Below are positions 11,968 to 23,700 of a stretch of 64,000 nucleotides of DNA, piece after piece. This DNA comes from Tretioscincus oriximinensis (lineage: Eukaryota > Chordata > Lepidosauria > Squamata > Gymnophthalmidae). The notes under the pieces are model-generated. The model ran no database searches and was not told the DNA's origin. It was given only the letters and a program-made list of their open reading frames with translations. The translations under genes and the position numbers were made by a program. The stretch is taken from assembly GCA_022410635.1 (NCBI GenBank), contig JAJVDF010000467.1, forward strand, positions 479,289 through 543,288, given 5' to 3'. Every line of letters starts with the position of its first letter. The stretch's first letter is position 1.

Positions 11968-12486
11968 ATGGCCTCTACATCTTGCAGAAGACAGTGCTCA
12001 AATGATCCAAATAGTTTTTGTTACATCTGTAGAAACTTTACTGTGAAGACTCAGAGGCACAACATTACTGACTTTGTAAAGAGGGTGTATTTTGCGTACT
12101 TCAAATTAAAACTTGGAGACCAAGGCAAGCATTGGGTTCCTCACAAAGTGTGCAAAACCTGTATTGAGAGCTTGAGATCATGGCTTCAAGGAAAGAATGC
12201 TAAACTTAAGTTTGGAGTTCCTATGGTTTGGAGAGAACCAAGGAATCATTTAGAAGACTGCTATTTCTGCCTTGTCAATGTAAAAGGTTTCAATAAGAAA
12301 AACAAGCAATATTTGCAATACCCAAGTATCCCTTCACCTATTCGACCATCATCAGGACGGTACAGGTATGTCTTCACTATGAGCAAATGGTTGAATAGCA
12401 TTTGCTCCAGTTCCACACCCCCAAATGCATTTGTATCAGTAGGTCTACTCATTTACACCGTGCAAACAAATAAATGCATAAATTGA
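11968..12486 (+). CDS. Small Cys-rich ORF, unrecognised, probably from a mobile or multicopy element
   Basis: The ORF runs from ATG at 11968 (MASTSC) for 172 codons; an in-frame ATG 36 bases upstream also exists. Three CxxC pairs stand out, at residues 18-21 (CYIC), 62-65 (CKTC) and 98-101 (CYFC, with His94 four residues before). They are separated by FVKRVYFAYFKLKLGDQ and FGVPMVWREPRNH, patterns that look like a small zinc-binding, ZAD-like treble-clef domain. The first 125 or so residues look protein-like; after SPIRPSSGRY the reading loses character, and CAG|GTATGT near 12361-12369 resembles a splice donor, so the true product may be spliced or truncated. From memory, similar MAST..CYIC..GDQ..WREP proteins occur as uncharacterised multicopy proteins in fish and invertebrates; I could not check this. 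It lies outside BRINP2, about 1.1 kb beyond its stop. Confidence 0.55.
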   Translation: MASTSCRRQCSNDPNSFCYICRNFTVKTQRHNITDFVKRVYFAYFKLKLGDQGKHWVPHKVCKTCIESLRSWLQGKNAKLKFGVPMVWREPRNHLEDCYFCLVNVKGFNKKNKQYLQYPSIPSPIRPSSGRYRYVFTMSKWLNSICSSSTPPNAFVSVGLLIYTVQTNKCIN

Positions 12487-13404
12487 ATAAATTAAACAAC
12501 CCATTGAGAGAAGTTTGATTGTTTACTGCTTTCTTTTTTTTCCTCAAAAAAGAAGGCCGGTTCTCTTCCCACCCCATACAAAATGTAGTAAAACAAACAT
12601 CTGGCTAAGAAGAACAACTTTGCTGGAAAACATAACTAGAACAAGCATCCCACTTAAGGTTTTTTAAAAAGGAAATAGATATTCTTTTTCTTTCAAGGAC
12701 AACAAATTTCAATCCATATACAAGGGAATGCTTTAAAAACTGATCAGCCAATAGATCCCAAATATCCGTTAAAAAATGTGCATGTGTTCCTGGACAAATT
12801 CTTCATAGATGTCTTTTCCCATGTTAAAATTTATTAGGTTCTATAGAATCATGAAATAAAATAGAGAAGTGTTTCCTGGAGAAAGTCATAAGAAAGGGAC
12901 AATTCAGGCGGACATTTCAAGCCACCACCCATCATTTTCTGAAAAGATCTTTCATCAAAGATGTTAGTGAACCAACTATGGAACAAGGCAGTTAAAGTAA
13001 GGATTTGGACCCTATACTTAAACTCATTTCCTTAGCAGTAGCATGTTCTGCTGACCCCAGGGAAGTGTACTTAGGGTGGTGAATACCATAAATTAACAAA
13101 AAAGATGTGAAGGATATGCTATTGTTATAAACAAGCACCCATAAAAACAATACTAAAGTAAACAGCCAAGGGAGGCAAAGATCAAAAAGGGTTCTTCAAA
13201 CTGGATGTTTCTGAAGTACTTGGGAATATATCCAACTCTTTTGTTCAGCTTTTCCACCTCTGCTTACAGTCTTTCTGATCAAAGTATCAGATCATAAAAC
13301 ACAAGACATAGCATCTTTTTGTGATTATCTGATTTCTTCATATGCATGTATACCTTTTTTTATGTGCCACGGAAATAAAGCTGGCAGAATATTAACTAAT
13401 GCAA

Positions 13405-13637
13405 TTTATTTAGCCACCAAAGTTGGAAATTTTCATCAATGGTCCCATGGTTTAGCCTTTTCATAGTTGTGTTATTTCATAGTTGAGTGCCATATATTTC
13501 AACAGTTGCTGCCATGGAACCCATAAATACTGGTGTAGGCTGACCACTTATTTCTCATGTAAGGCTTTTTGAAGTCTCAGCTTTTCCTTCACCAATTTCT
13601 CTTCTGTGATGATGAGGACAGTTTTCCCTTCTTAAAG
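13405..13637 (-). terminator. BRINP2: Probable BRINP2 3' UTR with poly(A) signal
   Basis: Downstream of the stop codon the minus strand carries AATAAA at 13410-13405, about 230 bases after TAG. Other AT-rich hexamer variants occur further on, so the true cleavage site could be later. Confidence 0.45.
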
Positions 13638-14751
13638 CTAGCTGCACAATTTACCAGTTTCATATTCCACAGGATTTGGTAGTTTGGCATTGAAGGCCTG
13701 TAGGGTGGACTGGATCCGACTTACCTCATTGTTGGCTACTTTGAGTCTATGTTGTAACAAGCAGGTGAACAGATCTAGGCGGGTTTTCCCAGGTGGGGAG
13801 AGATGATTTACCCGATCCCTTATCTCAAGTAGTTGCAGTATAGCAGAGTCTTGGGATCCCTGGGTATATGGGTAATCCAGCTGAAGAATAAGATCTCGAA
13901 TGGCATCAGATTCAAAAGGTAGGCTGTAGCCAAAGACCTGTAAGCTATTGATCCTCATATACCCTAAGTTCTTAGAAGGATCCATATCTAAAGGCTCATA
14001 AAATATTGTTTCATTTGAGCTATCATTTAGAGATTTGATTCGACTCCTCAGATAGACATGAACTGTCTCAAAAAAGGTCTTCCATTTGTGGCCTAATGTT
14101 AGGGTCCAATTCTGGCACTGGCCAGAAGAATCCACATTAGTCCTTTCCCAGTCAGGAAAACCACTTTCATTGGTGGGCATAAACCAGCTCTCTGAGTGGC
14201 TACCCCCAAAAGGATTGACATAGATAGCCATTACTGGTTCCAGAGTGCTATTCTTGGTAAGACAGATTTGGAGGGAGAGGGCTAGCATGAGGTGAACTAA
14301 ATTTGGCTTGTACTTGTTGCTTTTCAGGGTGACCAGCATTCTTTTTCTCCAGGATGGATCAAACCATGTTCCCAGATGTATGTCATTGCTGATGAAAATG
14401 GAATGGATTTCAATACGGTGGTCCCGTTTCTGCAGAAGATATTTAAGCTCCAGGTCTTGCAAATCTGTTTCCAGCCCTAAATAGTGTTCAAGGGACTCTG
14501 CTACTTCTGGGCGGCATATACCCAGAGTGAGCACATAGCCAGAATTACAAGAGCCACACTGGGTGGCATTATCTTCAGCACAAGTAGCACATTCTGGTCC
14601 TTCACCCAATGTACAAGGAATGGTGCTCTGGCAAGAGGGATGGTCGTGGGGGCAGGTGCAACTGTGGCTTTCTTCCACAAATATCCCTGGCACAGAGGTC
14701 TCACTGCAGTAGAGAAGGGACTGAGCAAGACTCCACCAGTACTTCAAAGGC
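13638..14751 (-). CDS. BRINP2: BRINP2 last coding exon (EGF-like and C-terminal domain, residues 407-777, stop TAG)
   Basis: The acceptor is TCTCATAG. The exon opens [15 protein letters not shown], followed by an EGF-like Cys-rich stretch ([11 protein letters not shown] to GSCNSGYVL) at roughly residues 430-490. It continues with the strongly conserved BRINP C-terminal region: [42 protein letters not shown] and [11 protein letters not shown]. Potential N-glycosylation sites include NAT, NST, NWT and NET. The stop codon TAG is at 13640-13638. One residue is missing relative to the EPL-E-M-T-DPSKN form I recall from mammals (here [10 protein letters not shown]), a harmless in-frame indel. Confidence 0.96.
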
Positions 14752-17700
14752 CTATGAGAAAATAAAAGGTTAGCTTTATAAATGAACAATAAGAAAGTTA
14801 TCCCAGTCTAAAACAATCATGCTTTAAGCCAGGGACAGGTTCTTGATGGAAAAGCTATTTTTCAATAGTCCAGTTTACTGTATGGCCCATAATTGTGTCT
14901 CTAATACTTTGTATTGCTACCCAAAATGCTTGTATCTCTAAACAAGACCACCATAGATGCATATAATCTCCTTTAACTCTATTACAATGCCAACATAATG
15001 GTGTAATATTATTTATATAAGTAAGTTGTGCTGGCGTCCGATACCAACCATAAATAAATTTTCTCATAAATTCACAAATTTTATTGTATTTTTGTTTAGT
15101 CATTTTTATTGTAATCTTTCTCTACCATCACGTGAATATTGGCTTTTTGATGCCATAACTTTTCCACTTCCAAATGGGGTTTTAACTTGTTATCAATTAA
15201 TAGTTTATAGATTTTTCCAATAGTACCTTTATTATTTATAAAACTATCATAATCCTTTCAAACTGATTATGTTCTATGTTTCTAAGCAATCTAGTACTTT
15301 GTAATGCGATATCATTCATTATACTATTGGCTATCGGCCAATTATGGTTCCCTATTATTTCAGCATTTTGGTTTCTAGAAATTGTAGTTAAGTCATCCGT
15401 ATAGAACTGTTCTATCCCAAACATGTTGGCTCTATAAAGTTTTTCATATTTTTTTGTTATGATTTTTGTTTGTTTATTTATGGAAAACATAGTTTTTAAC
15501 CTGGTGTCCCTATTTAAGATTAAAGGATGCAATTTTTTCCAAGTCGTAATAAATATTTTAAAAGGGCTGTATAACTTATTTGTAATTTCTTTAGTCCAGT
15601 TTTTGTTTAATAAAGAGGTATCGGTATAGGAATGCATTGTATGTTCTATTCTAACCCACTTCCTTTCATATGCTCACTCCAAATCTATCAACCAAACTAA
15701 AGCGGTTGCATCATAGTATAATTGTAAATTAGGTACACCTAGGGTTGCCATACGTCAAAATCCCGGCTTTTTACATTCCCCGATGCTGCGTCAGGGAATG
15801 TAAAAAGGCGGGATTTTAAAGGAAAAGCAGCCGTCAGAGCTGACGGCTGCAGCGCGCGCAACGCTTCCCGGGTCCAGGAAGGGACCTCAGAGCGTGCCGA
15901 GTAGCTGCTCCTTGGCTGGAGGCAGGGTTTCGCTCTACTCTCGCCCACCAACTCGCCTCTAGAAACGCCTGGGTTTCTGACAGGAGGGCAGCTCTGTTCT
16001 CGTCTCACAAACCCAAGCATTTTTGCTCCACTGCTGCAGGCGAGTTGGTGGCGAGAGCAGGGCAAAATCCCGCCACCAGCAAAAGAGCAGGCATGCGTGC
16101 GCGTGTGCGCACACACGGACGCTTGTGGTGAGACAGGCAAAGATTTTGCCTGTCTTGCTACAAGCGTCCATATGTGCGCACGGCGTGCGTGCGCACCCCA
16201 CCCCACCCCGTCCCGGTTTTTGGTTGCCTGAATATGGCAACCCTAGGTACACCCCATCCTCCAGTATTTGAAGATGAGTATAGATAATCCATCTTAATTC
16301 TTCCCTTCCTTGTCCCTTGTATCCAATTTGAAATAAATTTATCCCATTTAAGAATAATATTATTTGGTATAGGATCTGGAAAAATTTGGAAGAAAAATAA
16401 GAACTGTCATGTATAAATATAGCCTTGGTAGCAGGCAATCACTGCAGACCTAACTCAGGTGCTCTCTAGAGCTGCAATAAATCACTTTCAGAGCTGGTAA
16501 TCACTTGTCTGAGTGTTTATTCACCATCGAGAGTCTCACAAGTACTTTGGTAAAATTATCATTTTTAAAGCTCACACTTTAGATAACATTGATAGTTTCT
16601 TTCTCTTCCATTTTTTGAGAATATTTTTGACATTATTCTTCAAATTGTTCCTGTTTACCATGGACATATTTGTATGAAAAGTTGTTAACAGCAGCCCATC
16701 TTCTTAGAGTATATGGATGGAAAGATTCCCAAAAATGGACAGTTCGCAATTGGCAGAAACACTTGATTGAAATTGTGCATTTTAAGATAATACAAGAACA
16801 AAGAAAAATTAATATGGGGTTGGTTCATAATCTTGAAGTTAAAGCATAGTGGTCTACATTAATTCGTTATATTGAAGAAAGAAGTGGGAGATCATCAAGG
16901 AGTATTGTATGTAAGCAAGTCTTTCCCTTGATGAACAATTGGTCATAGTTGTTACGTTGCCTGGTGTGTGGTTTTCTTGTTTTGCTTGTGTTTCTTTTTT
17001 ATACTTTATTCTATATAATTTGTTGATATATGTATAATATTGTTGGACATCAATAAAAAAATAATAAAAAACCAATCATGTTTTTAGTGATTCCATATTA
17101 AATACTAATTTTCATGCAAAATCTTTTTCCAGATACAGTCCAGCATAGGCCCTCTGTGCACTTACCATTTTTTTATACTAGTAAAGTACACCAGCATCAA
17201 AAGCAGGTGTTAACACAAGCCCTTTGCAGCCATGCCCAGGATCACTCAAAGATTCAGTCTATGGGTGGAGACACCACTGATTAATACAGAACAATGTTAT
17301 GGACATAGTGCTTATTAATGTGATTTATCACTATTCCAAATTAGAGTTCCTAGTATGGATGTGACCCCAGTTCAAATTTCCAGGTCTTAGCCCTGTACCA
17401 GAAAGGGGCCTCAGAGGCTCTTTCTGGTGCATTTGAGCCCCAGATTACCATGAATCCCATCAGATGATGTGGACTACTGTGTTCTTTAAACTAGATTACT
17501 ATGTAAGCACATAAAATGCTATATAATCTAGGCACTCTTATGTTCATGGAACCAACAGGACTGAAATCTATCTTTGTCTTTGGTTGTGACCAGATGAGTA
17601 TTTCAGAAATATAGACGAACCTCTCCTTTGGAAATCTGAAGTGAGGCTGCCTAGAGCAGTGTTTGGCCAAATTGAAAAGCCGTTGGACAATCCTACAAGT

Positions 17701-20700
17701 CTTCTTAGAAAGCATCTTCAGCATAGCTCCCAGTTTTTGGTATCGATGTTGAATGTCAAGATCCATTATCCAGTACTGGGAGATGGTAGATATGTTCAGG
17801 AAGTGGTCCATAGGGAACTTCTTTACTAGGGCCTGTAGCTCCTCTGTCAGCATGTAAAGGAATACATTCATCAGCAAAAAGAAAGTTCTGGAAACCTGAA
17901 CTGACACTTATTTTAAGAAATTGTATTGTACCATATTGTAAATCACATTTTCCATAAAATGCTCAAGTCAGTTTACAATCTAATGCTAAAAATAAACAAA
18001 AATATTTAAATTTACTTAGTAGTTATCATATCAAAACAAATTATCCATACACCAAAATGCCAAAGTTGATTTGAACATTCTGTAGCCTCTAAGGAGACAG
18101 GCACAAGATATTAGAAAGGCTTTGGGGCAGAAAAGCAAGGAACAAGGAGCCCCTAGCTGTCTTTGCTTAGATGGTATTAATCTTACCTCTTGTCCTTTTT
18201 TACTTCAGAGTCCTAAGAGGCTCAGAGGGAAAGACTGAGAGATAGTTTGTGCACAGAGGATGTCAGTTTTATTTCTGAAACCTCTGTTTAACAACTGTTG
18301 GCATAAAACGGATTTATTGAAACTGACATATGTTATATAGCAGGGAAAGAATAATTCAATATTGCTTTATATGAATATGTTTCTTTGGAAATTCATTATT
18401 ATTGGATAATAAACTATTGATAAAACCATTTACGCTGGATAAATGTTATTGAAGATGAAGTCAATATTTTCGGTCTTGTTTTATGGTTTTGCTTATATTT
18501 TATAAAATCTGTTAGTATCCTGTATTTTATGTAATTGTATTGACCATTCTTTTTCATGAATGTTTTCATGCCATGGGATGGAATATAGATAAGTAAATAA
18601 TAATTAAATAAAAGTTGCGTATTATAATTCATCTCAAAAAAGGAGAGAAGAAACATACAGATTTTCAAATAGGTCCTATTGTCCTAAAGCCAGAAAAGGT
18701 CATTGCATCTTTGCATATGGTTTTAGAAATCCAGCTTTTCAAAACTCACCTGAATTGTGAAACTGTTGAAGATGAGTATCCCAAATCTCTTTGATCTGAA
18801 ACAGGCTCTCTTCCATAGCTTGGATGTCAGTCTCCGGACAATTGCACTGTGGGAAATTAAACCCACATTGGCACCAACATCCATTATTTTGGCAAATGAA
18901 CTCTCCTTCTGAATTGCAGGTGATATAGCTGAGTGCAGCAGCAACAAAACGTTCACGGAGGTATTCTGGTAGTAGTGCCTGTAGACCTGTCAAAAGTATT
19001 CAAAAATGTTATTGACTTTAGTTTACTGGTATCAAAAAAGAGATTCTGCAATAATTTTTCAAGCAGATTTGTTTCTTAAATCAGTTATCTGTAGGGGTAT
19101 AGCTAGGGTTGCCATACGTCCCGGGAAGGCGGGACAATCCCGGTTTGGGGGACTAAAATATAGTCCCCTCCGGGTTTTAAGATAAAATCCCAGATTTTTA
19201 TGTTCCCCGATGCTGCATCAGGGAATGTAAAAATGCAGGATTTTAAAGGAAAAGGAGCCATCAGAGCTGACAGCTGTAGCCTGAGCAACGCTTACCGGGG
19301 TCCTGGAAGGCACCTCGGAGCATGCCATAGCTGTTCCTCTGCTGGAGGTGGGGTTTCGCGCCTGCTCTCAGGCAAAGCGCACCAACTCGCCTCCAGCAGA
19401 GCAAAAACGCCTGGGTTTGTGACAGGAGGACAGCTCTGTTTTCCTGTCACAAACCCAGACGTTTTTCCTCCGCTGGAGGCGAGCTGGCGCGCTTTGCCTG
19501 ACAGCAGGCACAAAACCCCACCTCCAGCATTGCAGCAGCTACGCACACACGTGCGCACTCCCACCCCGTCCCGGTTTTGGGCTGCCAAAATTTGGCAACC
19601 CTAGGTATAGCATTCAGGAGTATGGACCAGAATTTCTAGCAAGAGGACCTTGTAGCACCTTAGAGAATAACATTTATTTTATATTTCACTCCATGAGCAA
19701 AGCTGATAGCACAAGCTTTTGTAGATTAAGACTATATAAAATGACTTCTTTGGTAGCCACGTTAACTTCATAATGGATGTCAACAGCCCACTGGCATCTT
19801 TTAAGAACTGTAGAAAGGCTATATTACTTGTGGTGATATCAAGGCACCACCAAGATCTTGCCTGGATCATCTGGATGGCTAAACAGTAACTCTCATGATA
19901 CTTCCAGAGAGATCAGTTGTTGCTGGGAATTGATTGCTATTGGTGAAACTGTGCAAAGAACAATGAGATGTATATTTTGAAGGAAAAACAGAAAATAGAA
20001 CTGCATGAAAGCAACTCTTGTGAGACTTCAAGAAAAAAATGCGCCAAAATAATCATGCACATAGGCTAGCAAAAGCGATTGCAAAAATCCTTCACTATAA
20101 TAAAAGGAAATAATGCTAATCAGTCAGGATGCAGTTGAGTATGGGTATAGAAGGTCATGCTCAGTTTATGAACTTGCACTTATTTGCCAAATCTCTTACC
20201 TCAAACATGGCAACCCCTCATTGCCATCTTTCACTGTGCGTATGCGGTACTGACTCACAACACTGTCAACAGCGCTTGTGGAGAAGGGAATTTATTTTCC
20301 TCTTTTCCATAGGCTGGTCATTTTGACAGGAATGTGGCGGGTGTTAAAGAGCCAATATACATGCATGGAAAACATGTGGTAATCCAATCATAAATCGAAA
20401 AAACCTTAAGCACACCAAAGTTTAATCATCAGCATAGTTTCTTGGAAATAACTTTTGAATTATAATGATCAACTAAGACATGCAGTCTAAATTTTATTTT
20501 TCTAAATTAATTCTTTATTAGCTTGATCTTATTTATTTATTTGCATTTCTATAGTGCCCTATACCCAAAGGTCTCAGGGCGGTTAACAATGTAAACACAA
20601 TCAATTTGTTAAAAACAGCCACATCTAAAAATAGGGAAGGACAAGCAACAAGGTTTTAAAACTACTAAGTACTCCATTGAAGCAAAGGGGAATTTTGAAG

Positions 20701-23700
20701 AAGAAAAAATACTAAGCCAGGCAACCCTTGTTCTCCTTAGACCCTTGGCACACTTTTATTATCTTTATTCTTGCTCCAGAACAATTGTAACCTCTCCCCA
20801 TACACCCCGAACCTTCTTGTATGGAACTGAAGCTGTTCTGAACAAGTTTCAAAGTAAAGATGTGAACATAACTTGGTTTGTTTTAAGGAAGCAATCATGG
20901 AAGTGCTATAATATGTAAGTACCCAAGACGCATAGGGAAGGAAGATTTGAAAATGAAAACTTGGTTGTCCTGGCCCCCCACAAGCTTTTACCCAACCAGA
21001 GACGAATGCCTTGTGCGAGCCCATGGAATGGATCAACTACAGCAATGTTTGCCATTCACCCTACCGCCAGGGCTTTTTTTGTGACGGAACGCGCCGGTAT
21101 GCAGTACCGGCACCTTTTATTTAGGTGGGCGGCGGCGGGGGGCAGCGTTAGCGGCGGCGGCCCCCCACCCCCTGCTAATGCCGCCGCCGCTAACGCCGCC
21201 CCCCCTCGTCGCCGTTAGTACCGTCACCTTTTTTTCTAGAAAAAAAGCACTGCCTACCGCTGATTCTTTCCAGCTCAATGTGTTCCTTTCCTGTCAACTT
21301 GCTGATCCACCATTCTGCTCACACCATTTGGAAGCCCACACCTGTTTGGTTAAAATAATCAGTCCTCCCTCACTTCTTCAATCCCTTTGCCTCCCCTTCA
21401 TCTCTTTCCCCTTCCTTCGTTCCTCCCCCCCTCTCCTTCCTTCTTCTGTCCTCTGTTCCTTCTCTCTTCTTTCTATCCCTCCCTCCATAAGAACATAAGA
21501 ACATAAGAAGAGCCATACTGGATCAGGCCACAGCCCATCGAGTCCAGCATTCTGTGTCACACAAAGGCCCACCAGATGCACCTGGGCAGTCCGAACAGAG
21601 GAAAGCAAAATATGCTGCTCCTGTTCGTGACTCCCTGCAAATGGTATTTCAAAAGTCCTGCCTTCCCTCTTCCCTTTCTCCTTTATACCCTCCATCCTTG
21701 CAGTTCCCCATATTTGCCTCTCCTTCCTTCCTTTCTTCCTCCTTCCCAGACAGGAAAATTTGCTGCTGCTGGCTCATAGGCAAGGTTGTTTTTTTAAATA
21801 AAAATGTATTTATTCATTTAACTTACAATACATCATACAATACAACTTATATGACATCGGTTATAAAATTACAAAGTAAAATTCAAAGAAAACAGAGCAA
21901 AACATCACCACCCCATCTAACATTAGTTCTATATTCAAATTATATCCATTTGTGCAACACTGGAACGGACATTATGTCAGGTTGAGCCATTCCTCGTGTC
22001 TTCTATATATTATAATAATTGTATCAATTTCACCTTAATTTTGTGGGGTTTCCCTTGTCCTAAATAAAATGTCCTTCTTTCAAAGATGAGCTCTGTTTTA
22101 ATTACTTCTACTACATACTTCATCCAATTTTTGGCATTCTATTTACGGGCATCCTTCCAGCACCATGCTCTCGTTAATAATACCGGAGTTCTTAATTTAT
22201 CATACAGATATAGAAATTGATGGTTTCCCAAAGAGCCATTTCTCCTTGGTCCAATTTTATTATATCTATAATTAATTGTACAATAACCCCAAAATGTTGT
22301 ACTGCTGAGCAATACCACAAACAATGAAGATATTCCCTTCTGGTATTAGCACAATGCCAGAAACTCATAATGATATTTTATATTTGAGATAGCTATAAGG
22401 ATGTTCTGTACCAACAAAATATAAATTTTGATTTCATCTTGTGAACTCTGTTACTCTTGTATTTATATAAAATTGTTAAAATGTTGAATTGTAAATTCAT
22501 TTTTGTTTCCCAATTTGTTTTCAGAGACTCTAACTTAAAATTAGTATCAGAAAGTAATTTATGTACCAAACTTATCGTTCCCCTACCTCTGGATATTCCA
22601 ATTTTTATTACAATGGGCTGAAACTAACAGAATGGCATTTAACAAGGAGAAATGCAAGATTCTACACTTGGGCAGAAAAAATGAAAATAGCACATATAGA
22701 ATGGGAGGAATATGTGAGAAGGACCTGGTGTATACCGCAGAGCAGAGGAATCAATTTTGTTCTCATTGGCACATGGACACAATGGAATGAAACTGTAAGG
22801 AATTGAATATAGATTAAATATCAGAAAAAACATTCTGAGTAAGAGTGATAAATTAGTAGAAAGGTTGCCACAAGAGGTGGTGCGTTCTCCTTTGCTGGAA
22901 GTCTTCAAACAGAGACTTGGTTTAATGAATCCTGCATTGAGCAGGGGGTTGGACCCAATGACCCTCTATTATTATAAGCTTATATGATTATTTTTTATAT
23001 ATTTCCACAGAAGATAGAAAATCAATAATTGCCTGAACCACCAACTAGTTATTTGCACCAATTATATGCAATAAACATGTGGCGAAATTAATGAACCATC
23101 TGATTGAAAGAGGTTTTTGATCCTATTAAATATTTTTGGATATAATATTTTATATATTTAAGATAGTATATATCTTTATTCCAATTTGTTGTCAGAATGA
23201 TACTCGATTTAGAATTCATTCCTCCAATTTTAATACACCACTTTTTCTGTAATTTAATTGAGTGTAAATATTGTTTAATAGACCATTTTCCGTTTTTTAA
23301 AAAAATAAATCTATATTTCCTATTTTGTGAATATTTCTCTCTGTAAGAACATAAGAAGAGCCATACTGGATCAGGCCACAGCCCATCAAGTCCAGCATTC
23401 TGTGTCACACAGAGGCCCACCAGATGCACCTGGGCAGCCTGAACAGAGGAAAGCAAAATATGCTCCTGTTCATGACTCCCTGCAAATGGTATTTCAAGAG
23501 TCCTGCCTGTTGCTCCATCCGGGAGCCGACATCCAGACAACTATCCTAGTATCCATTTATACCCTTAGTGTCCATAAACCTGTCTAGTCCTGTCTTGAAA
23601 CTATCCAAGCTGTTGGCTACTACTACCTCTTCAGGAAGTAAATTCCACAGGCCGATGATCCTCCAGACCCTTGATCATTCTTGTTGCTCTTTTCTTCACC

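Noticed and set aside
15739..16438. Overlapping Cys/Arg/Ala-rich frames of 155-159 codons
   Set aside because: They lie wholly or partly inside the GC-rich hAT element at 15740-16245, where stop codons are rare by composition.
19200..19604. 134-codon plus frame
   Set aside because: Same explanation: it lies inside the hAT copy 19104-19603.
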